From the NCBI GenBank assembly GCA_949283445.1, contig CASDTD010000062.1:1-5103 (forward strand): a stretch of DNA of 5,103 bases, written 5' to 3'. Position 1 is the stretch's first letter. Each line of letters starts with the position of its first letter. The notes under the pieces are model-generated. The model was not told the DNA's origin. It saw only the letters and a list, made by a program, of their open reading frames with translations, and made no database searches. Origin of the DNA: an uncultured Coriobacteriia bacterium (GTDB lineage: Bacteria; Actinomycetota; Coriobacteriia; Coriobacteriales; QAMH01). Of this stretch, positions 1 through 4,871 are shown piece after piece. Position numbers and translations under genes: made by a program.

Positions 1-32
1 TTCTCAGCCGCCCTCTGTTGACGCTTGCTTTG

Positions 33-761
33 TTACGCGAACTCGATGCGTGCCATGAACTTGCAGGTGCCGTCTTCGCCCGCGCCCAGCGCCGTGACGG
101 CGCCGTCTTCGCGCATGAGGTGAACGCGCACGTTTTCGCCGCAGCGCACTTCGTGGCGGTAGTCGATCTGGAAGGTGCGAATGACCTCGTCTTCTGAGGG
201 GTTGAGCGCGTCGAGCACGTAGCTTGCGTACTTCGTGTTGTTCACGTGGCCGTTGACGTCGATGTCCGTGAACGTGGGCGTCACGAGATGCCCTTCGTCT
301 TCGGGCGCGAACTCGCGCAACTTGCGCACCTTCTTCTCGAAGTTCTTTTCTTCGGAGAAATCGTCTGGGCCGGTATAGACGTCACGTGCGGAAACGAAGC
401 TGCGTGTCGCGGCATCCATGAGCACCCATTCGGAGGTGCCCTTTACCAGCAGCTCGCCGTCAAGGCTGTGTATCGTGTACTCGCGTTGGAAGCCCACGCG
501 GGTGGGGGCGAGCGGCCAGGTGTGCACGCGGACCTGCGCGTGCAGGGCGGGCGTGGCGATGACCTCGTATTTCAAGCGCGTGATGACCCAGAGCAGCTTG
601 GTGCCCTCGACGGCGTCCTCCATGGTCATACCCGGCGTGCGGTCGGCGTTGGCACCGGCGGCGTCTTGGAATATGTCCAGGATAGACGCGGGCTGCAGGT
701 GGGCGTAGGTGTCGAAGTCTCCCGTGCGGAGCTGGTAGGTCTGCTCGTATTCGATGGTCAT
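33..761 (-). CDS. Acyl-ACP thioesterase family protein (double hotdog)
   Basis: A 242-residue cytosolic protein with the layout of the acyl-ACP thioesterase family: two hotdog domains, roughly residues 1-130 and 155-242. Family members hydrolyse acyl-acyl carrier protein to free fatty acid and ACP, ending chain elongation. The second domain carries DIDVNGHVNN (residues 166-175), matching the DxNxHVNN motif of plant FatA/FatB; D168, N170 and H172 correspond to the catalytic Asp-Asn-His. E204 in YRHEV lines up with the proposed catalytic Glu, while the neighbouring Cys of plant enzymes is Val205 here. In the first domain, LLWVITRLKYEV and the W112 region are also typical. The ATG has AAGGAA four bases upstream. 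The gene appears monocistronic, with a candidate extended -10 about 43 bases upstream of the start. Chain-length preference cannot be read from the sequence. Family assignment is confident; the physiological role is inferred. Confidence 0.93.
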   Translation of the reverse strand: MTIEYEQTYQLRTGDFDTYAHLQPASILDIFQDAAGANADRTPGMTMEDAVEGTKLLWVITRLKYEVIATPALHAQVRVHTWPLAPTRVGFQREYTIHSLDGELLVKGTSEWVLMDAATRSFVSARDVYTGPDDFSEEKNFEKKVRKLREFAPEDEGHLVTPTFTDIDVNGHVNNTKYASYVLDALNPSEDEVIRTFQIDYRHEVRCGENVRVHLMREDGAVTALGAGEDGTCKFMARIEFA

Positions 762-803
762 GGTCTTCCTTGGCGGTTCAGGGCGGATATTCGCGTGCGC
801 TTA

Positions 804-812
804 AAGATACCA
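804..812 (-). promoter_or_regulatory. Candidate extended -10 for the thioesterase gene
   Basis: On the minus strand the bases read TGG-TATCTT, a TGn extended -10 with four of six matches to TATAAT. The expected transcription start lies near 797, giving a leader of about 36 bases before the ATG at 761. No good -35 is seen (GGCACA, 828-833, at 18 bases is the closest), which is common for extended -10 promoters. This is a pattern match only. Confidence 0.4.
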
Positions 813-876
813 GTATCGGACGTGGCGTGTGCCGGTCAATTCGATGTTGTGCAAGCGTGCGTTCGCCGGCGCGGCT

Positions 877-1470
877 CTACGCGTGCGCATGCGGGTTGGA
901 CAGACGCACGATATCGCGGCCGAATGCGTAGGAATACGGGGGCTCTGCCACGAAATCAGCCCGAAAGTCCCTGGTCGTCGTGCTCACCGACGTGCCGCGA
1001 CGCGCGGCGAGATATTCGTCCGACCAGATGTCGCGGTCGAAGGCGACAAGCTCGCCGGTTTCGTTTTCGAACAGGATGGCCTGCACGAGCTTCAGGCGGT
1101 TCAGGCGCCGCGAGCCCTTCGACAGCAGCGCGGTGTCGATGACGACGAGCACGTCGTGCACGGGAAAGCCCAGTTCCACCGTGCGCAGCTCTTTTCCCGC
1201 CGGGCGCCAGAGCTCGTGTGCGCTTGCCGGAGAAAGGCTCATGATAGCGAAGGGCTCTTCGGCATAGTCTGGCCCCACGACGATGGGCTCGTGGACGTTG
1301 CTCACGTCGAGCGCGAGGTCGTCGAAGTGCAGGCGTGCCGTTTTGTAGAGGTGTTCGTCGTCGCCGAAGGGCAGGTACGCCTCGAAGCTTTCGAGCACAA
1401 GGCCTCTGCAGGAGGAGAGCAGCTCCATGGTGGTGCTGTCAAACTGTCTGCCTGTGTCGATCATCGCCAT
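877..1470 (-). CDS. Uncharacterised protein, 197 residues
   Basis: I do not recognise this family. It is a soluble-looking, mixed alpha/beta protein without signal peptide or membrane segment. Visible features: hydrophobic beta-like runs at residues 105-113 (HDVLVVIDT) and 128-135 (LVQAILFE), a basic SKGSRRLNRLK segment (117-127) between them, and an acidic/aromatic stretch LVAFDRDIWSDEYL (141-154). The C-terminal 40 residues are polar with a Tyr-rich patch (PPYSYAF). The start is well supported: GGAGGG lies five bases before the ATG, and a perfect minus-strand TATAAT sits 35 bases upstream. It is transcribed away from the toxin-antitoxin genes and toward the thioesterase, with a 115-base gap and no clear terminator. 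The clean reading frame, strong ribosome binding site and promoter argue that it is real; function is unknown. Confidence 0.82.
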   Translation of the reverse strand: MAMIDTGRQFDSTTMELLSSCRGLVLESFEAYLPFGDDEHLYKTARLHFDDLALDVSNVHEPIVVGPDYAEEPFAIMSLSPASAHELWRPAGKELRTVELGFPVHDVLVVIDTALLSKGSRRLNRLKLVQAILFENETGELVAFDRDIWSDEYLAARRGTSVSTTTRDFRADFVAEPPYSYAFGRDIVRLSNPHAHA

Positions 1471-1504
1471 GTGTGCCCTCCAATGCGCGTGATATTGAAG
1501 AACG

Positions 1505-1510
1505 ATTATA
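1505..1510 (-). promoter_or_regulatory. -10 box (TATAAT) for the 197-residue protein gene
   Basis: The minus strand reads a perfect TATAAT here, placed so that transcription would begin near 1498, about 28 bases before the ATG at 1470. A matching -35 is weak: TTAAAT (1529-1534) at 18 bases is the best seen. The box lies in an AT-rich island within otherwise GC-rich DNA, which supports a promoter role. Confidence 0.55.
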
Positions 1511-1536
1511 ACGTTAGCAGCTGAAAGAATTTAACA

Positions 1537-1565
1537 TGGAAAACGAGGATTTTAGTATATATAAT
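1537..1565 (+). promoter_or_regulatory. Promoter of the toxin-antitoxin module
   Basis: A perfect TATAAT at 1560-1565 is preceded at exactly 17 bases by TGGAAA (1537-1542), four of six matches to TTGACA. Transcription would start near 1572, just before the antitoxin start codons. The -10 overlaps a perfect 14-base palindrome (1558-1571), the usual arrangement in autorepressed toxin-antitoxin operons. An alternative -35 (TTAACA, 1531-1536) would pair with weaker -10 boxes such as TAGTAT (1553-1558). Confidence 0.55.
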
Positions 1566-1571
1566 TATATA
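1558..1571. promoter_or_regulatory. 14-base AT palindrome, putative antitoxin operator
   Basis: TATATAATTATATA is identical to its reverse complement and covers the -10 of the rightward promoter. Phd/YefM-type antitoxins commonly bind palindromes over their own promoter, so this is a plausible operator. A simple AT run can be palindromic by chance, so the role is an inference from position. Confidence 0.4.
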
Positions 1572-1609
1572 GCCAATAAGAAGATTAGGAACGTGTGGGC
1601 TCTATCAAG

Positions 1610-1912
1610 ATGGCGAGGTGCGCCGTGCAACCGATTTACCCCATAACCGCTTTGCAGAAAAAGCAGAGCGAAGTGAAGGCCGCCGCAGCGCGCAATGTTG
1701 TGCGTATCACGGAAAACGGCGTTGGTGCCTATGTGTTTTGTTCCGAAGAGGTGTTCGAGCGCGCCCTGCAAGAGGCGGCGGATGCCGCTGTGTACGAGGC
1801 GCAGCTTGCATCGGCCATCGAGCGGGGGCGTGCGGATATCGCCGCTGGGCGTGTGGTGCATGGCACTGAGGCGGCGCGGGTTGCATTGGACGGGCGGCGT
1901 GCCCATGGCTGA
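1610..1912 (+). CDS. Phd/YefM family antitoxin of a type II toxin-antitoxin module
   Basis: A protein of about 100 residues. The N-terminal half (IYPITALQKKQSEVKAAA, then VVRITENGVGAYVF) has the classic Phd/YefM DNA-binding fold pattern: a short strand, a helix, then the 'h-I-T-x-N-G' strand pair. The C-terminal half is helical and charged, as expected for the toxin-neutralising tail. In this family the antitoxin binds and masks its toxin and, alone or in complex, represses its own operon. The start is uncertain. GTG 1595 has AGGA four bases upstream, ATG 1610 has no clear ribosome binding site, and GTG 1625 has GAGG six bases upstream and would give the family-typical short N-terminus. The stop overlaps the toxin start by eight bases, so translation is probably coupled. 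Family call is confident; the exact start is not. Confidence 0.85.
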   Translation: MARCAVQPIYPITALQKKQSEVKAAAARNVVRITENGVGAYVFCSEEVFERALQEAADAAVYEAQLASAIERGRADIAAGRVVHGTEAARVALDGRRAHG

Positions 1913-2174
1913 GCTCGTCTACACGGCGAGTTTTCTCGAGGATATGCTGTCCGTCGAGCTCGAGAGCAAGGAGGGGGAAGTATTCTCCCTATGCGATTTG
2001 CTCGCCGATAATCCCGGTCTTGGCTCGGCGAATCTGCCCCTTTCTATCAAGCAGCGCTATGGAGAACAGGTGCGCAAACTTATCGTGAGTCCTTTCGATA
2101 TCGTCTACGAGTACGACGCGGCATCGGATACCGTGTATCTGCTTGGCCTTGTGCACCAACGTGCATCCTGGTGA
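1905..2174 (+). CDS. RelE/ParE family toxin
   Basis: An 89-residue protein with the RelE/ParE superfamily pattern: an N-terminal strand (LVYTASF), a helical middle, a conserved core QVRKLIVSPFDIVYEY (residues 55-70), and a final strand ending in the family-typical VYLLGLVHQR (77-86). R57, H84 and R86 are the polar residues most likely to matter. Toxins of this fold either cut mRNA in the ribosome (RelE-type) or poison gyrase (ParE-type); the sequence alone does not decide which. The ATG lies inside the last codons of the antitoxin gene (eight-base overlap) with only a weak GGGCGG upstream, consistent with coupled translation that keeps antitoxin in excess. The reading frame is intact, so the module is probably functional. 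Endonuclease IV follows after 49 bases with no clear terminator. Confidence 0.86.
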   Translation: MAELVYTASFLEDMLSVELESKEGEVFSLCDLLADNPGLGSANLPLSIKQRYGEQVRKLIVSPFDIVYEYDAASDTVYLLGLVHQRASW

Positions 2175-2223
2175 CGATGAAGCGTATGACGTGTGAAGGT
2201 CCATGCGAACGGGGGAAACAGTA

Positions 2224-3072
2224 GTGCTCACGATAGGGTGTCATTTGTCCATTGCGAAAGGGTATGCGCATGCCGCGCGCGGGGCATGCGAGCTGGGCGC
2301 GAACACCTTCCAGTTTTTCACGCGCAACCCGCGCGGCGGGAAAGCCAAGGCGTTTGATGCGGGTGACTTGGAGGCGTTTCATGAAGTCTGCGCGCAGCGG
2401 GGTATGACGAACCTGCTGGCGCATGCGCCCTACACGCTCAACCCGGCAAGCGACAAAGAACGTACGTGCACGTTCGCCCGCGAGACGCTGGCCGGCGACC
2501 TGGAACGCCTGGAGCGCATCGGGGCGCCGTATTACAACATGCACCCGGGCAGTCATGTGGGGCAGGGTGCTGGTGTGGGCATCGAGAAAATCGCCGCCTG
2601 CATCAACGCGGTGCTTGCCGAAGAGCAGACCACGATGCTGTTGCTTGAGACGATGGCGGGCAAGGGCAGCGAGGTCGGGGGCACATTCGAGGAGCTGGCG
2701 GCAATCATCGCCCGCGTCGAGCTCTCCTCGCATGTCGGCGTGTGCTTGGACACCTGCCACGTGTGGGATGCTGGCTATGACATAGCCGGAAACCTCGAAG
2801 GTGTCTTGGAGGAATTCGACCAGGTCATTGGGATCGAGCGCCTGAAGGCGGTGCATCTCAACGACAGCAAGAACCCCTGCGGCGCGCGCAAGGACCGGCA
2901 TGAGCGTCTGGGCGAGGGGTGCATCGGGTTTGACGCCCTTACCGCAGTGGTCGCGCACCCCGCGTTGCGCAGCTTGCCGTTTTTCCTCGAGACGCCGCAA
3001 GAAGAGGTGCAGGGATATGCGACGGAAATCGCCCACGTGCGGGCGGCATGCGAAAGAGAGACGGGAGAGTAA
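2224..3072 (+). CDS. nfo: Endonuclease IV (AP endonuclease)
   Basis: A 282-residue TIM-barrel enzyme, close to the 285 of E. coli Nfo. It cuts the phosphodiester bond 5' of abasic sites during base excision repair and removes 3'-blocking groups, using a three-zinc centre. All nine expected metal ligands can be placed: H67 (LLAHAPY), H107 (NMHPGSH), E142 (LLETMAGKG), D176 and H179 (CLDTCHVWDAGYD), H211 (AVHLNDS), D224 and H226 (KDRHERLGEG) and E256 (FFLETP). The GTG at 2224 is chosen as start because GGGGGA lies seven bases upstream and the protein then begins MLTIGCHLS, as in the family; an in-frame ATG at 2203 would add seven residues but has only a poorly spaced AAGG. It lies just downstream of the toxin gene, so it may share that promoter. 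Confidence 0.97.
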   Translation: MLTIGCHLSIAKGYAHAARGACELGANTFQFFTRNPRGGKAKAFDAGDLEAFHEVCAQRGMTNLLAHAPYTLNPASDKERTCTFARETLAGDLERLERIGAPYYNMHPGSHVGQGAGVGIEKIAACINAVLAEEQTTMLLLETMAGKGSEVGGTFEELAAIIARVELSSHVGVCLDTCHVWDAGYDIAGNLEGVLEEFDQVIGIERLKAVHLNDSKNPCGARKDRHERLGEGCIGFDALTAVVAHPALRSLPFFLETPQEEVQGYATEIAHVRAACERETGE

Positions 3073-3097
3073 CGCGCTTTTCGCGCTTGCGGTTTGA

Positions 3098-3149
3098 GGT
3101 GGAGGCCCCGGCATGGGGAAGTAAGGAGAATCCGCCGGGTGCCTCCGTC
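3098..3149. other. GC-rich hairpin downstream of nfo
   Basis: Bases 3101-3106 (GGAGGC) pair with 3141-3146, and 3107-3111 (CCCGG) with 3135-3139, leaving a one-base bulge at 3140. Three further outer pairs, two of them G-U, extend to 3098 and 3149. The loop is 23 bases. No T-run follows, so it is not a standard intrinsic terminator; it could stabilise the nfo 3' end. Role unknown. Confidence 0.35.
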
Positions 3150-3168
3150 AAGCATCGTCGCACGCTTT

Positions 3169-3223
3169 CATTGCCAATGGGTTACGGGTATCGGTTGGCT
3201 ATGCATAAATCGCATTGCCAATG
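3169..3223. repeat. Two copies of an 11-base palindrome, CATTGCCAATG
   Basis: CATTGCCAATG occurs at 3169-3179 and again at 3213-3223, 44 bases apart. Each copy is itself a palindrome around its central base, and the second extends to 13 bases (GCATTGCCAATGC). Both lie upstream of the gene at 3308, between about 85 and 140 bases from its start. Paired dyads on a similar helical face look like regulator binding sites, but I cannot name the protein, and I see no convincing -35/-10 pair nearby. Confidence 0.4.
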
Positions 3224-3307
3224 CGCCATCCGGGCGAGTTCGTGCGCCTATCATGACATGCTATCGAACAAAACGCGCCGACATACGTGCTATAGGAGTA
3301 ACGGAAC

Positions 3308-3919
3308 ATGGAAACATTCGAGATTGCAGTGTGCGACAACGTGATTAAAGTCCCCGATGTCTTCGTCGAAATCGAGGTGCCCGAGGGCGCGCCGCAGGGG
3401 TCTGTTGCGTTTCGCTCTGCCACCACGGGCTCGCAGACGCTGCTCGTGGTAAACGAGATTCCCTATGGGCTGGCCATGTCGTTCGACAATTTCTGGCTGC
3501 TCGTGGACGGCATTCACAGCGGTCTTTCTGCCGAACAAGGGCTTATCGAGGCCGATACGGGCACGACGAAGGACGGCAACAGGTTCGCCTATGGCCTTAT
3601 CAAGACCAAGCACGAGCCGACGGGCGTGGAATATTCCCTCATGCTCCAGATTCAGCTCGAAGACAGGGTCGCGTCTATTCAGGCGTTTTTCGACGAAGCA
3701 GGCAACACCGGCCTGCGCGATGCGTTCGTGTACTCGCGTCTGCAGCGCGAAGGGGAAACCGAGCTGCTGGAGAACTGGTCGTACGACCCGTACGACGAGG
3801 AGTGCACGACGGGCTTTCTGATGACGGTGGCCGAAAAGAGCGAGTACGACTTCATGTTCCCCGATCACCCGCTGACCACGGCGCGCACGTTCATCGACTT
3901 CGTGAAGAAGCACAACTAG
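3308..3919 (+). CDS. Uncharacterised acidic protein, 203 residues
   Basis: I cannot assign a family. The protein is soluble-looking and acidic, without signal peptide, membrane segment or Cys pairs. The order of elements is: an N-terminal strand pair (FEIAVCDNVIKVP, VFVEIEVP), SQTLLVVNEIPYGLAM (residues 42-57), FWLLVDGIHSGLSAEQGLIEADTGTTKDGNR in two parts around 62-92, then a likely beta sheet (YSLMLQIQLE, 109-118) and an amphipathic segment AFFDEAGNTGLRDAFVY (126-142). The alternation of strands resembles small PsbP/Mog1-like folds, but that is a guess. The start is supported by AGGAG nine bases before the ATG. It appears to be a single-gene unit between nfo and the convergent flavoprotein, and its 3' flank carries the opposed repeat array. 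Confidence 0.85.
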   Translation: METFEIAVCDNVIKVPDVFVEIEVPEGAPQGSVAFRSATTGSQTLLVVNEIPYGLAMSFDNFWLLVDGIHSGLSAEQGLIEADTGTTKDGNRFAYGLIKTKHEPTGVEYSLMLQIQLEDRVASIQAFFDEAGNTGLRDAFVYSRLQREGETELLENWSYDPYDEECTTGFLMTVAEKSEYDFMFPDHPLTTARTFIDFVKKHN

Positions 3920-3943
3920 CGCACGGACCTGCATGCGGCGCGA

Positions 3944-4050
3944 CACTTGGGTGCCTTGCTGAGTATGATGCACGGCCACCGGTGACACTTGGGTGCTCTG
4001 CTGAGTACGGCGCTGGGGCGTTTTGGGCACTTAGGTGCTCTGCTGAGTAC
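3944..4050 (-). repeat. Repeat array, left half: three 22-base units
   Basis: Three copies at 3944-3965, 3986-4007 and 4028-4049, with start-to-start spacing of exactly 42 bases in both intervals. Read on the minus strand each is TACTCAGCA, eight variable bases, then AAGTG; the cores are AGGCACCC, GAGCACCC and GAGCACCT. The 20-base intervals between copies are unrelated to each other. The spacing equals four turns of B-DNA. No gene is evident across this stretch. Confidence 0.85.
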
Positions 4051-4066
4051 GAAAGGACCGCTCCCA

Positions 4067-4162
4067 TACTCAGCAGCGGGGTCAAGTGCCCGAGGCGGTA
4101 CTCAGCAAGCGCGCGAAGTGCCAGCCGTCGTGCGGCGGCGTACTCACTAGCGGGGGCAAGTG
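4067..4162 (+). repeat. Repeat array, right half: three inverted 22-base units
   Basis: The same element in the opposite orientation at 4067-4088, 4099-4120 and 4141-4162. Arms are TACTCAGCA (TACTCACTA in the last) and AAGTG, mostly followed by CC; the cores are GCGGGGTC, AGCGCGCG and GCGGGGGC. The spacings are 32 and 42 bases, close to three and four helical turns. The cores differ from those of the left half, so the arms look like the conserved part. The whole array lies between two convergent genes. Confidence 0.83.
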
Positions 4163-4196
4163 CCGCAAGCCAGCGACAGTGCCGCAAACCCGCGAC
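4159..4196 (+). repeat. 19-base tandem duplication
   Basis: Two abutting 19-base copies, 4159-4177 and 4178-4196, agree at 17 positions; they begin AGTGCCGCAA and end GCGAC. The first copy starts inside the right arm of the last 22-base unit, so the duplication seems to have grown from the edge of the array, perhaps by slippage. Confidence 0.7.
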
Positions 4197-4240
4197 TCAA
4201 AATGCACGGAGCTTTGCAGGTGCACGGGTGGCCCATACAA

Positions 4241-4277
4241 AGAGAGGGCCGGGGGAGATGTTTCCCTGGCCCTCTTT
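4241..4277. terminator. Bidirectional hairpin terminator between convergent genes
   Basis: AGAGGGCC (4243-4250) pairs perfectly with GGCCCTCT (4268-4275). The helix continues inward through GGGGAG against TTTCCC (with G-U pairs) to a three-base loop, and outward to 4241 and 4277. Downstream on the plus strand comes TTTCTCC and, 12 bases later, a T6 run (4290-4295). On the minus strand TTTGTAT follows the stem, and that same run forms an A-tract before it. The position, just after the stop of the minus-strand flavoprotein and facing the plus-strand gene ending 3919, fits a shared terminator. Confidence 0.72.
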
Positions 4278-4305
4278 CTCCTTCGCGTGTTTTTTGCAGC
4301 GAACT

Positions 4306-4716
4306 CTAGAACTCCACGACCTCGCTGGGCTTGCCTGCCAGCGACTCGAACTTCGCGGTGGCGTCCTTCATGTAGAGCACGATGGTGTTGTCGTCGTTTT
4401 CGTCGTACATCTTGCGCAGGCCGGGGTAGGCGTCCAGCATGTGCTTTTTGGCCTCGACGCGGTCATCGGGGACGAGCTCGCAGTTGATGCGCCACCAGTC
4501 GGCACCCTTGCAGCCGCAGATTTCCACGCGGGGATGGACGAGAATCTGCTGGTAGACGGGTTTCACCTTGCCCGTCTGGATGTAGAGCTTGCCCTCGAAC
4601 AGGTCGACGGTGCCGAACGCGCGCACGCGCGGGTTGCCATCTTCGTCGACGGTTGCCAGATAATACGTGGGCGCTTCCTTCTTGAAGAACTCGTAGACAT
4701 CTTCGATTGTTGCCAT
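4306..4716 (-). CDS. Pyridoxamine 5'-phosphate oxidase-like FMN-binding protein
   Basis: A 136-residue protein of the small PPOX / FMN-binding split-barrel superfamily. The sequence runs in family order: an N-terminal helix (IEDVYEFFKKE), first barrel strands YYLATVDEDGNPRVRAFG (residues 18-35), LFEGKLYIQTGKVKPVYQQI (39-58), then HPRVEICG (61-68), a strand with the paired Trp (DWWRINCE, 73-80) and a final VLYMKDATAKFE segment. R30/R32 and T48-K53 are in the region that contacts the FMN phosphate in relatives. Members reduce or bind flavin, heme or F420-type substrates, and some reduce nitroimidazoles; true PNPOx activity is unlikely at this length. The start has a strong AAGGAGG six bases before the ATG. 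It converges on the gene ending 3919 and diverges from the peptidase at 4872. Fold is confident; substrate is unknown. Confidence 0.92.
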   Translation of the reverse strand: MATIEDVYEFFKKEAPTYYLATVDEDGNPRVRAFGTVDLFEGKLYIQTGKVKPVYQQILVHPRVEICGCKGADWWRINCELVPDDRVEAKKHMLDAYPGLRKMYDENDDNTIVLYMKDATAKFESLAGKPSEVVEF

Positions 4717-4790
4717 GGTGGGCCTCCTTGTCGTTGCTGACCTCTGGATTTCATAGTAGTCCGTTCACGCGGGTCCATCGCCAACAAAAC

Positions 4791-4829
4791 GGTAGCAGTT
4801 CGCCTGCATGAATCGGGCGAGCTGCTACC
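4791..4829. other. Long hairpin between divergent genes
   Basis: GGTAGCAG (4791-4798) pairs with CTGCTACC (4822-4829). The helix continues through two further pairs, CGCC against GGCG, and two closing pairs, giving about 16 pairs around a seven-base loop. TTTGTGT follows on the plus strand and GTTTTGTTGG on the minus strand, so it resembles a terminator in both directions. Yet it sits upstream of both neighbouring genes, so a leader attenuator or an insulator between divergent units is possible. Confidence 0.55.
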
Positions 4830-4830
4830 T

Positions 4831-4846
4831 TTGTGTCCAGACACAA
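4831..4846. promoter_or_regulatory. 16-base dyad upstream of the peptidase gene, putative operator
   Basis: TTGTGTC and GACACAA form a perfect inverted repeat around a central CA, ending 25 bases before the peptidase ATG and directly abutting the long hairpin. Its length and symmetry fit a dimeric repressor site. No convincing promoter overlaps it, so the assignment is tentative. Confidence 0.42.
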
Positions 4847-4871
4847 TCACCCAATGTGAAAGGACGTGTTC

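Noticed and set aside
246..1142. Plus-strand open frame of 298 codons
   Set aside because: It runs opposite the thioesterase and part of the 197-residue gene, is rich in Arg/Gly/Val as shadow frames are, and lacks a ribosome binding site.
3074..3090. Intrinsic terminator directly after nfo (CGCG, T-rich loop, CGCG)
   Set aside because: The stem is only four to five pairs and there is no downstream T-run.
2080..3114. Minus-strand open frame of 344 codons opposite nfo
   Set aside because: It is antisense to an endonuclease IV gene with all metal ligands intact; long opposite-strand frames are expected in GC-rich DNA.
3094..3348. Possible small gene between nfo and the 203-residue protein
   Set aside because: The frame has no good ribosome binding site, overlaps the next gene's start, and covers the twin palindromes; its residues do not look like a folded protein.
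3944..4162. CRISPR array (22-base repeats with 20-base intervals)
   Set aside because: Only three copies per orientation, the two halves are inverted, the repeat cores vary, the intervals are too short for spacers, and no Cas gene is near.
3891..4187. Minus-strand frame with repeated YSAEH-type peptides
   Set aside because: The repeats come from the same 42-base DNA period. The composition is Ala/Ser/Arg-rich, no start signal is visible, and half of the array is inverted, which does not fit a repeated protein.
3802..4740. Long plus-strand reading frame of 312 codons, with a 14-residue periodic part
   Set aside because: It overlaps two well-supported genes in other frames, has no ribosome binding site, and its periodicity follows simply from the 42-base spacing of the DNA repeat.
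4753..4758. Minus-strand TACTAT as -10 for the PPOX-like gene
   Set aside because: The position is plausible, but only four of six bases match and no -35 or TGn extension is present, so I did not list it.
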